Positions 15,640 to 23,961 of a stretch of 64,000 bases of DNA are shown in pieces. Position numbers and translations under genes: made by a program. The first letter of the stretch is position 1, and each line of letters starts with the position of its first letter. The stretch lies in NCBI RefSeq assembly GCF_008705135.1, contig NZ_CP023694.1, positions 8,221,001 through 8,285,000 of the forward strand, in the 5' to 3' direction. The notes beneath the pieces are model-generated. The model was not told the origin of the DNA. It saw only the letters and a program-made list of their open reading frames with translations, and did not search any database. The DNA is from Streptomyces coeruleorubidus (lineage in GTDB: Bacteria; Actinomycetota; Actinomycetes; Streptomycetales; Streptomycetaceae).

Positions 15640-17079
15640 CTACGCGGAGACCTCCGACCGGTCCCCACCCCACAGCGTGTGGAACGACCCGTCCCGGTCC
15701 ACCCTCCGGTACGTGTGCGCGCCGAAGTAGTCCCGCTGCCCCTGCGTCAGCGCGGCCGGCAGCCGCTCCGCGCGCAGGGCGTCGTAGTAGGCGAGCGCCG
15801 CGGCGAAACCGGGCGTCGGCACGCCCTGGCGGGTCGCGGCGACCAGCACCTCGCGCCAGTCGTCCTGGGCGTCCGCGATCTCCTGCGCGAACGTCGCGTC
15901 CGCCAGCAGGCTCGGCAGGTCCGGCCGGGTGTCGTAGGCGGAGCGGATCCGGTCCAGGAAGGCCGCGCGGATGATGCAGCCGCCCCGCCACAGCGCGGAG
16001 ACCGCGCCGAGGTCGATGTCCCAGCCGTACTCGTCGCGGGCCGCGTCGATCTCGTGGAAGCCCTGCGTGTACGACACGATCTTCGACGCGTACAGCGCCT
16101 GCTCCACCCGGTCGGCGAAGGCCGCGGCCTCCGCCTCGCCCATCGGCTGCGCCTTCGGTCCGGCGAGCCCGCGCGAGGCCTCCCGCAGCTCGGCGTGGCC
16201 CGACAGCGAACGGGCGAAGACCGCCTCGGCGATGCCGGAGACCGGCACACCCAGGTCGAGCGCGATCTGCACGGTCCAGCGGCCGGTGCCCTTCTGCTCG
16301 GCCTGGTCCACCACCACGTCCACGAACGGCTTGCCCGTCTCCGCGTCCACGTGCGAGAGCACCTCGGCCGTGATCTCGATCAGGTACGAGTCGAGGCGGC
16401 CCTGGTTCCAGGTGCGGAAGATCTCCGCGATCTGGGCGGGGGAGTACCCGGCGACGTCGCGCAGCAGCTGGTACGCCTCGCCGATGAGCTGCATGTCCGC
16501 GTACTCGATGCCGTTGTGCACCATCTTCACGAAGTGCCCGGCACCGTCCGGACCGACGTGCGAGACGCACGGCGAACCGTCGGCCGCCTTGGCCGAGATC
16601 TTCTCCAGCATCGGGCCCAGCGAGTCGTACGACTCCTTCGGGCCGCCCGGCATGATGCTCGGCCCGTTGAGCGCGCCCTCCTCGCCACCGGACACGCCCA
16701 TGCCGACGAAGTGGATGCCCTGCTCGCGCAGCTCGCGCTCCCGGCGCCGGGTGTCCGCGAAGTGCGCGTTGCCGCCGTCGATGATCATGTCGCCGGGCTC
16801 CAGCAGCGGCGCGAACTCCTGGATCACAGCGTCCGTCGGTTCACCGGCCTTCACCATCACGACCAGCCGCCGCGGCCGCTCCAGCGCGGCCACGAAATCC
16901 TTGGCGGACTCGCACGCGACGAACTCCCCCTCACCGCCGAACTCGTCGACCAGGGCGCGCGTGCGCGCGGGGGTCCGGTTGTGCACCGCCACCGCGTAGC
17001 CGTTGCGGGCGAAGTTGCGGGCGAGGTTGCGGCCCATGACCGCGAGACCCGTGACGCCGATCTGCGCTGTACTGCTCAT
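15640..17079 (-). CDS. gnd: 6-phosphogluconate dehydrogenase, decarboxylating
   Basis: A 479-residue enzyme converting 6-phosphogluconate to ribulose 5-phosphate, CO2 and NADPH in the pentose phosphate pathway. The N-terminal Rossmann motif GVTGLAVMGRNLARN is at about residues 8-22. The substrate loop FVGMGVSGGEEGALNGPSIM type motif and HxxxK-type FVKMVHNGIEY motif follow, and the all-alpha dimer domain is complete. The ATG at 17079 has TAGGAG upstream; frames extending to 17148 have no better site. It is transcribed away from the Rpf-like gene. Length and motifs are those of the long NADP-dependent form. Confidence 0.96.
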   Translation of the reverse strand: MSSTAQIGVTGLAVMGRNLARNFARNGYAVAVHNRTPARTRALVDEFGGEGEFVACESAKDFVAALERPRRLVVMVKAGEPTDAVIQEFAPLLEPGDMIIDGGNAHFADTRRRERELREQGIHFVGMGVSGGEEGALNGPSIMPGGPKESYDSLGPMLEKISAKAADGSPCVSHVGPDGAGHFVKMVHNGIEYADMQLIGEAYQLLRDVAGYSPAQIAEIFRTWNQGRLDSYLIEITAEVLSHVDAETGKPFVDVVVDQAEQKGTGRWTVQIALDLGVPVSGIAEAVFARSLSGHAELREASRGLAGPKAQPMGEAEAAAFADRVEQALYASKIVSYTQGFHEIDAARDEYGWDIDLGAVSALWRGGCIIRAAFLDRIRSAYDTRPDLPSLLADATFAQEIADAQDDWREVLVAATRQGVPTPGFAAALAYYDALRAERLPAALTQGQRDYFGAHTYRRVDRDGSFHTLWGGDRSEVSA

Positions 17080-17426
17080 TCGGTTGGCTCCTAAAGACCT
17101 CGGTATCGGTGCTGCGGTGCTGTCCACCAGCATGCCCCCGTCGCCCATCCTGACGTGCCGCTACTTCGTCCGCACGCGCGGGTCGTACGACGTCGCGCAG
17201 GCAGATACGCACAAGAGCCCCGTCGCACTCACCCGACGTACGCGTCCCCGCGTGCGCCGCACCCGCGCACCGGGTGCCGTACGCGGTGCACCGCCGAGGC
17301 GCACGACGCGCAACAGGGGCCTCATCCCGGCCATTTGGGCAACCGGGTGGCCGATAGCCGCCTTGTCCTGGCCGGTTAGCAGCGCTTACTTTTGCCCCTC
17401 CTGACGCATGTCTAGGGGGGCTCTCG
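17080..17426. promoter_or_regulatory. Divergent gnd / rpf-like promoter region
   Basis: No gene is supported in these 347 bases. A possible promoter for the plus-strand gene is TTGTCC (17363-17368) and TACTTT (17387-17392), spacing 18. A ribosome site AGGGGGG precedes the 17427 start. I looked for a ydaO-type c-di-AMP riboswitch, known upstream of some Streptomyces rpf genes, and did not see its conserved blocks. Confidence 0.35.
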
Positions 17427-18695
17427 ATGGCCGTACGCGGCCGGCATCGCCGGTATCAGCCGAACAGGATCAACCGCGCCTCACTCACCGTCACGGCGGG
17501 CGGCGCGGGCATGGCGCTCCCGTTCATGGGCGCCGGCACCGCCCAGGCGGCGGACGTGGACACCTGGAACAAGGTCGCCGCCTGCGAGTCGAGCAACGAC
17601 TGGAACATCAACACCGGCAACGGCTTCTACGGCGGACTCCAGTTCACTCAGTCCACCTGGGAGGCGTACGGCGGCCGGGCCTACGCGGCGCGCGCGGACC
17701 TGGCCGGCAAGGACCAGCAGATCGCCGTCGCCGAGAAGGTGCTCGACGGGCAGGGCCCGGGCGCCTGGCCGGTGTGCTCCGTACGGGCCGGACTGACCCG
17801 GGGCGGAGCCGAGCCCGACATCCGGCCGGCCTCCGAGAGCACGAGGAAGGGTGAGAAGGCAGACCGGAAGCAGAGGCCCAAGACCTCCATCGAGGACGTG
17901 CGGCCGCAGTCCACGCCGCAGTCCCGGGCGGGCAGCGCCGAGATGTACACGGTGGTGCGGGGCGACACGCTCTCCGGCATCGCGGAGGAGCGGGAGGTGC
18001 GGGGCGGCTGGCGAGGTCTGTACGCCGCCAACCGCTCGGCCATAGGGAGCGATCCCGATCTGATAGTGCCGGGCCAGCGGCTCGCGCTGAGCGGCGAGGG
18101 CGCCACGAAGACGCGTCCCGCGCCCGAGCGGGCCCCGTCGGCCAAGCCGACGACGAAGAAACCGCCGTCGCAGAAGCCGTCGTCGAAGAAACCGTCTCCG
18201 GACCGCGCCGAGGAGCGTGCCAAGGATCGGTCCAAGGACCGGTCCAAGGACGAGAGCAAGGAGCGCGCCGCACGGTCCACGGCCACCCGGCAGGGGCTGG
18301 TCGCTCCCGTCAGCGCCTCCCTGGGGACGCCCTACCGCAAGGCGGGCTCGTCCTGGTCGAAGGGCTACCACACCGGCGTCGACTTCCCCGTGCCCACCGG
18401 CACGTCCGTGAAGTCGGTCGCCTCGGGCAGTGTCGTCAGCGCGGGGTGGGGCGGTTCGTACGGCTACCAGGTCGTGATCCGGCACGGCGACGGCCGCTAC
18501 AGCCAGTACGCCCACCTGTCGGCGATCTCCGTGCGGGACGGGCAGACGGTGAGCGCGGGCCAGCGCATCGGCCGCTCCGGCTCCACCGGAAACAGCTCGG
18601 GCCCGCATCTGCACTTCGAGGTGCGGACGGGGCCCGGGTTCGGCTCGGACGTCGACCCCATCGCGTACCTCAGGGCCGGCGGCGTCAGGATCTGA
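17427..18695 (+). CDS. rpfD: Secreted Rpf-LysM-M23 cell-wall hydrolase (RpfD-like)
   Basis: A 422-residue secreted protein with three modules. After a signal peptide (1-42, ending TAQAA) comes an Rpf/transglycosylase-like domain at about 43-115, with catalytic Glu in VAACESSNDWN and the GGLQFTQSTWEAYGG motif. A LysM peptidoglycan-binding domain spans about 173-222 (YTVVRGDTLSGIA). A Lys/Ser/Pro linker leads to an M23 endopeptidase at about 290-420, with zinc ligands His315, Asp319 (HxxxD) and the HLH pair at 394/396. It should cut both glycan and peptide parts of peptidoglycan during germination or growth. The symbol follows the same domain order in S. coelicolor RpfD; this is recognition, not proof. 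It overlaps the convergent transporter gene by 11 bases. Confidence 0.85.
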   Translation: MAVRGRHRRYQPNRINRASLTVTAGGAGMALPFMGAGTAQAADVDTWNKVAACESSNDWNINTGNGFYGGLQFTQSTWEAYGGRAYAARADLAGKDQQIAVAEKVLDGQGPGAWPVCSVRAGLTRGGAEPDIRPASESTRKGEKADRKQRPKTSIEDVRPQSTPQSRAGSAEMYTVVRGDTLSGIAEEREVRGGWRGLYAANRSAIGSDPDLIVPGQRLALSGEGATKTRPAPERAPSAKPTTKKPPSQKPSSKKPSPDRAEERAKDRSKDRSKDESKERAARSTATRQGLVAPVSASLGTPYRKAGSSWSKGYHTGVDFPVPTGTSVKSVASGSVVSAGWGGSYGYQVVIRHGDGRYSQYAHLSAISVRDGQTVSAGQRIGRSGSTGNSSGPHLHFEVRTGPGFGSDVDPIAYLRAGGVRI

Positions 18696-20418
18696 TGCGC
18701 CTGCGGTGCCGGTGCACCATGGGCATCGCCACGTACGGGATGCCGTAGAAGGCGGCGTAGGAGAGCGGGCGTTCCCCGGAGGGCACCGACGGTTCCCCGC
18801 TCTCGTACGTGACGTCCGGGCCGACGCCGGTTTCCTCGGCGACGGCAACAGCGGGTACGGGCACCGGCACGTCCCCTGACGGCCCCCGGCCGGCTCCGCC
18901 GAGGTCACCGGCCCCGACGCCCAGCGCCACAGCCTCGGGCAGCGCGCCGATGCCGGTCGGGGAGCCCAGGGGCCCGGGCTCCGCACCCACCGTCTCCGGC
19001 AGACCCTGCACGTTCCCGGCCGACTCCCCGGCAGGGCCGGCCAAGTCGCCCACGGTCGCGGCCGAGCCGCCGACGCGTGCGGGCAGGCTGCCCCCGGTCC
19101 CGGCCAGGTCACCCGCGCGCCCGGCCTCCGCACCGACCGACCCGCTCAAGCCGGCCCCGCGCCCGGCCTCCGCACCCGCGGTCTCCAGCAGATCCCGCTG
19201 GCTCCCGACCGGTCCGGGCAGGCCACCGATGGTTCCGGCCAGGTCACCCGCGCGCCCGGCCTCCGCACCGACCGACCCGCTCAAGCCCGCCCCGCGCCCG
19301 GCCTCCGCACCCACGGTCTCCAGCAGATCCCGCTGGCTCCCGACCGGTCCGGGCAGGCCACCGATGGTCCCGGCCAGGTCACCCGCGCGCCGGGACTCCG
19401 CACTCAAGGCCCCGCTCAAGCCGCCCCCGCGCCCGGCCTCCGCACCCACCGGCTCCAGCGGACCCCGCCCGCTCCCGGCCGGTTCCCCGGCGGGCCCGGG
19501 CAGCGTCCCCGTCGTCCCGAGGCCCGTAGCCACGGGAGCCGGCCCCGTGCCGGCGACCTCCAGCCCCGTGCCCTCGCTCTCCGGGTGGGCGTGGGTGAGC
19601 CGCTCCGTCGTCAGCAGGATCAGGCCGCCCGCCGCCACCACGCCGCAGCTCAGGGCGAGCGCCGTGCCCGTCGTGCCGTAGCGGAAGGTTTCGCCGAACA
19701 TCGTGATGCCGACCGCGGCCGCCACCACCGGGTTCACGACCGTCAGCGTGGCCAGCGGGGCCGCGAGGCCGGCACCCCGGTAGGAGGCCTGCGACAGCAG
19801 CATGCCGGCCGTGGCGAGGACGCCGATCACGGCGAGGGACGGCGCGTCGGCCGCCGACACACCGCCGGTCCAGTCGACCGCCACGGTCTTGGTGAACACC
19901 GAGGACATGCCGAACGCGATACCGGAGGCGGTCGCCAGCAGCATGCTGCGCACCGCCGGGTGCCGGTGCGCGGCCCGGCCGGCGATCATCAGCGCCACGA
20001 CCGCACCCGCGGTGACCAGGGCCACGGCCACCCGCTCCGCCGCGTCCAGCGACTGCGCTTCGGACGCTGCGACCAGGGACAGCAGACCCGCGAGCCCCAC
20101 CGTCGCCATGATCGCGCCCCGCCACGCCGTGGCGCCCGCCTTGCGGCCGACGAACAGCGCCGCCATCGGCAGGGCCACCACGATGGTCAGCGCGCCGAGC
20201 GGCTGCACCAGGCTGAGCGGACCGTACGCCAGCGCCACCACGTGCAGCAGACCGCCGAGGCCGTTCAGCGCGACCGCCGCCCACCAGCCCGGCCGGCGCA
20301 GCGGCGCGTACTGCTCGTCCGGCGACGACACCGCGACCCGCTCCTGCACGATCGCCCCGCCCGCGTAGGCGAACGCGGAGACGAGCGACAGCAGGACGGA
20401 CAACGCGAGGGCGCTCAT
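18685..20418 (-). CDS. DMT/EamA-type transporter with repeat-rich tail
   Basis: A 577-residue protein. Residues 1-290 form about ten membrane helices of a DMT/EamA-like permease (LSLVSAFAYAGGAIVQERVA near the N-terminus). This is followed by a cytoplasmic or extracellular tail of about 280 residues rich in Gly, Ala, Glu and Pro. The tail contains 45-residue repeats built from GAEAGRGAGLSGSVGAEAGR-like units and ends with a short basic segment. The transported substrate is unknown. AGGAG precedes the ATG. The tail is unusual for the family; homologues normally stop after the last helix. Confidence 0.8.
   Translation of the reverse strand: MSALALSVLLSLVSAFAYAGGAIVQERVAVSSPDEQYAPLRRPGWWAAVALNGLGGLLHVVALAYGPLSLVQPLGALTIVVALPMAALFVGRKAGATAWRGAIMATVGLAGLLSLVAASEAQSLDAAERVAVALVTAGAVVALMIAGRAAHRHPAVRSMLLATASGIAFGMSSVFTKTVAVDWTGGVSAADAPSLAVIGVLATAGMLLSQASYRGAGLAAPLATLTVVNPVVAAAVGITMFGETFRYGTTGTALALSCGVVAAGGLILLTTERLTHAHPESEGTGLEVAGTGPAPVATGLGTTGTLPGPAGEPAGSGRGPLEPVGAEAGRGGGLSGALSAESRRAGDLAGTIGGLPGPVGSQRDLLETVGAEAGRGAGLSGSVGAEAGRAGDLAGTIGGLPGPVGSQRDLLETAGAEAGRGAGLSGSVGAEAGRAGDLAGTGGSLPARVGGSAATVGDLAGPAGESAGNVQGLPETVGAEPGPLGSPTGIGALPEAVALGVGAGDLGGAGRGPSGDVPVPVPAVAVAEETGVGPDVTYESGEPSVPSGERPLSYAAFYGIPYVAMPMVHRHRRRIRS
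19105..19440. repeat. 135-bp direct repeats within transporter tail
   Basis: The block beginning CAGGTCACCCGCGCGC recurs at 19105, 19240 and 19375, an exact 135-base (45-codon) period. Copies one and two are nearly identical; the third is diverged. The period keeps the minus-strand reading frame, so copy number can change without a frameshift. Confidence 0.85.
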
Positions 20419-20585
20419 CGGCTGCTCCTCTGCGTCAGGCGGGGGCGATCAGCCCGGCGCGGTGAAAGGTCGGCTTTCATGACCAACACCCTGCCGTGTC
20501 CAGGTCTTCCCGTCGTCGTCCCTGAGCACTCATTGGGTCCTACTGCCGATGGAGTACGAGGGGACACCCGTCATCCCCAGGGTGG

Positions 20586-20613
20586 GCGACCCGGTCGGGG
20601 GTCACCGGGTCGC
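20586..20613 (+). other. Perfect 10-bp hairpin before FhuF-like gene
   Basis: GCGACCCGGT (20586-20595) and ACCGGGTCGC (20604-20613) form a perfect stem with an 8-base loop. It lies 14-32 bases before the possible starts of the next gene and could be an operator, an attenuator, or a terminator of an upstream leader. Confidence 0.4.
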
Positions 20614-20627
20614 GTCCCTTAGGGGCC

Positions 20628-21395
20628 TTGGTACTACTGCTCTTCGTGAACCTCGACCCCGACCTCGCCGCGCTCCGCCCGCTCGGCGGCTACTTCGTGC
20701 TGCGTACGGGAGGAGCGGCGGCCGGGACTCTTCCCACTCTCGCACAGGCCTACGCCGCCACGGCACCGGATGTATACGGAAATCCCCTGATTTTCCGTGT
20801 CGGAAGAGTAGCGACCGCCCTGCGCCCCCCGGAGTCGCGCGTCGCGGCCTCCGTGGCCCACCTGGGACTCGCGGCCCGCCTCTGGTCCGTGGCGCTCGGC
20901 TGTGCCGCGCTCTACGGCCGTGTCCCCGACCTCGACCCCCGGCTGCTGCAATGGGACGCCGACGCCGGCGCCCCCGACGACCTGTGGCTCTCGGACGTAC
21001 GGCCGCTCCCCGGAGACGCGCAGACCCTAGGGGCTGTCCTCGCAGACGTCGTCCTGCGCGGCCACCTCGACCCCCTCTCGGCGGCCCTGCGCGCCCACCA
21101 CCGCCTCGCCCCGGGCCTGCTGCGGGGCAACGCCGCCTCCGCGCTGGCGGGCGCCGCCCGGGAACTCGACCGCTGGGCCCGGCGGCACGGCCGTACGGAC
21201 ACCGCCGCCCGGGCCCGTTCCCTGACCGCGGAACTCCTCGCCCACCCCCTGCTGACCGGCGCCGGAACCCTCACCGGCACGGCCTTCCGGCGCCGCAGCT
21301 GCTGTCTGTACTACCGCGTGCCCGGCGGGGGCCTGTGTGGTGACTGTTGCTTCACACGGCCGCCTCGCTCTTCCCCACACGCCCCATCTGGGTGA
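20628..21395 (+). CDS. FhuF-like (2Fe-2S)-binding protein
   Basis: A protein of about 255 residues. The C-terminus holds the FhuF-type cluster motif Cys-Cys-x10-Cys-x2-Cys (RSCCLYYRVPGGGLCGDCC), which binds a 2Fe-2S centre in ferric-siderophore reductases. The N-terminal part is the alpha-helical FhuF-like region with RVAASVAHLGLAARLWS. A role in releasing iron from siderophores is the family's best-known activity, but no siderophore genes are nearby and no iron box was seen. The start is uncertain: TTG at 20628 or GTG at 20646, neither with a good ribosome site. Confidence 0.75.
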   Translation: MVLLLFVNLDPDLAALRPLGGYFVLRTGGAAAGTLPTLAQAYAATAPDVYGNPLIFRVGRVATALRPPESRVAASVAHLGLAARLWSVALGCAALYGRVPDLDPRLLQWDADAGAPDDLWLSDVRPLPGDAQTLGAVLADVVLRGHLDPLSAALRAHHRLAPGLLRGNAASALAGAARELDRWARRHGRTDTAARARSLTAELLAHPLLTGAGTLTGTAFRRRSCCLYYRVPGGGLCGDCCFTRPPRSSPHAPSG

Positions 21396-21434
21396 CCATG
21401 AAAGGGAACGGCCGCTGAGAGCAGGGAGTTGCGG

Positions 21435-22586
21435 GTGCGCGTCGGACTGCTGACCCGGGAGTACCCGCCGGATGTGTACGGCGGCGCAGGTGTCCATGTG
21501 GAGTTCCTCGCCCGGGAGCTCAGACCACTGGTCGACCTCGACGTGCACTGCTGGGGCGAGGGCCGCGCCGACGGCGTGCGGCGCCACCGGCCCTGGTCCA
21601 CGCTCGACGGCGCCAACGACGCGCTGCGCACCTTCTCCGTCGACCTGGCCATGGCCGCCGCCCTCGAAGGCCGCGAGCTGGTCCACTCCCACACCTGGTA
21701 CGCCAACCTCGGCGGCCACCTCGCCAAGATGCTCTACGGCATCCCGCACGTGATGACCGCGCACTCCCTGGAGCCGCTGCGCCCCTGGAAGGCCGAGCAG
21801 CTCGGCGGCGGCTACGAGCTGTCGAGCTGGGCCGAGCGCAGCGCGATCGAGGCCGCCGACGCGGTGGTCGCCGTGTCGGGCGCCATGCGCGAGGACATCC
21901 TGGGCTGCTACCCGGCCCTGGACCCGGACAGGGTCCACGTCATCCACAACGGCATCGACACGAGCCTGTACCGGCCCGACCACGGCACGGACGCCCTGGA
22001 CCGCATAGGCCTCGACCGCTCCCGTCCGTACGTGCTGTTCGTCGGCCGCATCACCCGCCAGAAGGGCGTGCCCCACCTGCTGCGCGCGGTGCGGGACATC
22101 GACCCGGCCGCGCAGGTCGTGCTGTGCGCGGGCGCGCCGGACACGCCGGAGATCGACCAGGAGTTCCGCGAGCTGTTCGGGGAGCTGAGCCGGGTCCGCG
22201 ACGGCGTCTTCTGGATTCCGAAGATGCTGCCGCGCCCGGAGGTGATCCAGCTCCTCACGCACGCCGCACTGTTCGTCTGCCCCTCGGTGTACGAGCCGCT
22301 CGGCATCGTGAACCTGGAGGCGATGGCCTGCGGCACGCCCGTGGTGGCCTCGGCGGTCGGCGGGATACCCGAGGTCGTGGACGACGGCAGGACGGGCCTG
22401 CTCGTCCCGGCCGGCGACGGCTTCGAGGCGGGACTCGCCCGGGCCATGGACTCCGTCCTGGGCGACCCGGAGGCCGCCCGGCGGATGGGCGAGGCCGGGC
22501 GGGAACGCGCGGTCGGCGAGTTCGGCTGGGACGCGGTGGCCCGCCGCACGGTACGGCTCTACGAGGAGATCCTGAAACAGGCTTAG
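21435..22586 (+). CDS. glgM: GT4 glycosyltransferase, GlgM/GlgA-like
   Basis: A 383-residue GT4 enzyme. It opens VGLLTREYPPDVYGGAGVHV, the nucleotide-sugar loop of actinobacterial ADP-glucose-dependent synthases, and has the C-terminal EPLGIVNLEAMACGTPVVAS donor-binding motif. Actinobacterial members of this family (Rv1212c type, GlgM) join ADP-glucose and glucose 1-phosphate into maltose 1-phosphate for the GlgE alpha-glucan pathway, though they were long called glycogen synthase. GTG at 21435 has GGGAG six bases upstream; a TTG two codons earlier is less likely. glgC, making ADP-glucose, follows 51 bases later, which supports the assignment. Confidence 0.88.
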   Translation: MRVGLLTREYPPDVYGGAGVHVEFLARELRPLVDLDVHCWGEGRADGVRRHRPWSTLDGANDALRTFSVDLAMAAALEGRELVHSHTWYANLGGHLAKMLYGIPHVMTAHSLEPLRPWKAEQLGGGYELSSWAERSAIEAADAVVAVSGAMREDILGCYPALDPDRVHVIHNGIDTSLYRPDHGTDALDRIGLDRSRPYVLFVGRITRQKGVPHLLRAVRDIDPAAQVVLCAGAPDTPEIDQEFRELFGELSRVRDGVFWIPKMLPRPEVIQLLTHAALFVCPSVYEPLGIVNLEAMACGTPVVASAVGGIPEVVDDGRTGLLVPAGDGFEAGLARAMDSVLGDPEAARRMGEAGRERAVGEFGWDAVARRTVRLYEEILKQA

Positions 22587-22637
22587 TACGAGCTGCTCAG
22601 GGGCAGGCATCGGGAAATCTGCGTGAGGGGAGCGGCC

Positions 22638-23858
22638 ATGCGTCGTGGTGGTCCTTCGGTCCTGGGAATCGTGCTGGCGGGCGGAGAGGGCAAGCGTCTG
22701 ATGCCCCTGACCGCGGACCGGGCGAAACCCGCGGTGACCTTCGGCGGTACGTACCGCCTGGTCGACTTCGTCCTGTCCAACCTGGTGAACGCCGACGTGC
22801 TGCGCATCTGCGTCCTGACGCAGTACAAGTCGCACTCGCTGGACCGGCACATCACCACAACCTGGCGGATGTCCAGCCTGCTCGGCAACTACGTCACCCC
22901 CGTGCCCGCCCAGCAGCGCCTCGGCCCCCGCTGGTACCTGGGCAGCGCCGACGCGATCCTCCAGTCGCTGAACCTGATCTACGACGAGCGCCCCGAGTAC
23001 GTCGCCGTCTTCGGCGCCGACCACGTCTACCGCATGGACCCCCGCCAGATGCTCACCCAGCACATCGACAGCGGAGCGGGCGTCACGGTGGCCGGGATCC
23101 GGGTGCCGCGCACCGAGTCCTCGGCGTTCGGCGTGATCACGCCGGGCTCGGACGGCCAGACGGTGGAACGCTTCCTGGAGAAGCCGACGGACCCGCCCGG
23201 CCTGGCCGACGACCCCGAGATGGTCTTCGCATCCATGGGCAACTACATCTTCACCACCAAGGCCCTCATCGAGGCGCTCCAGCGGGACTCGGAGGACGAG
23301 CACTCCGTGCACGACATGGGCGGATCGATCCTGCCCCAGCTCACCGACCGGGGCGAGGCCGCGCTGTACGACTTCAGCGCCAACCACGTGCCCGGCGAGA
23401 CCACCCGCGACCAGGGCTACTGGCGGGACGTCGGCACGCTGGACGCCTACTACGAGGCGCACATGGACCTGATCGCCGAGCGCCCGGCCTTCAACCTGTT
23501 CAACCGCAGCTGGCCCATCTACACGCACTCGTACCAGCTCTCGCCGGCCCGCTTCAACGCCGGGGGCATCGCCAGCGAGTCCATCATCAGCGCCGGCTGC
23601 CTGATCCGCGGGCAGGTCACGCGGTCCGTGCTGTCGCCGGGTGTGGTGGTCGACCCGGGGGCCGTCGTGCAGGGGTCCGTGCTGCACGACAACGTGCACA
23701 TCGGCCGGGGCGCGGTGGTGCGCGGCGCCGTGCTGGACAAGAACGTCGAGGTGCCGCCGGGCGCCACGATCGGCGTCAACCCGGAGCGCGACGCGGAGCT
23801 GTACACGGTGTCCAAGGGCGGCGTCATCGCCCTCGGGAAGGGGCAGTTGGTCACCTGA
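22638..23858 (+). CDS. glgC: Glucose-1-phosphate adenylyltransferase
   Basis: A 406-residue ADP-glucose pyrophosphorylase: glucose 1-phosphate + ATP gives ADP-glucose + PPi. It has the N-terminal nucleotide loop LAGGEGKRLMPLTADRAKPA, the GTYRLVDFVLSN segment, the GADHVYRMD metal/substrate motif, and a C-terminal left-handed beta-helix (hexapeptide repeats such as GAVVQGSVLHDNVHIGRGAV). The length matches actinobacterial GlgC. ATG at 22638 follows GAGGGGAG. It forms a tight pair with glgM, so the two supply and use ADP-glucose for alpha-glucan storage. Confidence 0.95.
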   Translation: MRRGGPSVLGIVLAGGEGKRLMPLTADRAKPAVTFGGTYRLVDFVLSNLVNADVLRICVLTQYKSHSLDRHITTTWRMSSLLGNYVTPVPAQQRLGPRWYLGSADAILQSLNLIYDERPEYVAVFGADHVYRMDPRQMLTQHIDSGAGVTVAGIRVPRTESSAFGVITPGSDGQTVERFLEKPTDPPGLADDPEMVFASMGNYIFTTKALIEALQRDSEDEHSVHDMGGSILPQLTDRGEAALYDFSANHVPGETTRDQGYWRDVGTLDAYYEAHMDLIAERPAFNLFNRSWPIYTHSYQLSPARFNAGGIASESIISAGCLIRGQVTRSVLSPGVVVDPGAVVQGSVLHDNVHIGRGAVVRGAVLDKNVEVPPGATIGVNPERDAELYTVSKGGVIALGKGQLVT

Positions 23859-23914
23859 GGAGGAGCGGCCGGGGGACTTTGTCCTGCCTCTGGACGAAGA
23901 GCGGAATCCGTGAT

Positions 23915-23953
23915 GTTGTCATGCGAACTCCTGTCCATGACAACGTTGTTATG
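23915..23953 (+). promoter_or_regulatory. LacI-type operator before GH2 gene
   Basis: CATGACAACGTTGTTATG at 23936-23953 is an 18-base palindrome with one mismatch and a central CG. Its left arm also forms a 9-base inverted repeat with GTTGTCATG at 23915-23923. It sits 8 bases before the GH2 start codon and overlaps the ribosome site region, so a bound LacI-family protein would block expression. No LacI gene lies beside it; the regulator must be elsewhere. Confidence 0.6.
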
Positions 23954-23961
23954 GAGGTTCC

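Noticed and set aside
17080..17426. Possible c-di-AMP (ydaO-type) riboswitch before the rpf-like gene
   Set aside because: Such riboswitches precede some Streptomyces rpf genes, but the conserved sequence blocks are not recognisable here.
20479..20622. A 47-codon frame starting MTNTLPCPGLPVVV before the FhuF-like gene
   Set aside because: The possible ribosome site is badly spaced and the frame runs through the hairpin at 20586-20613; no recognisable features.
21027..23699. An 890-codon minus-strand frame opposite glgM and glgC
   Set aside because: Shadow; both plus-strand genes are well-known families.
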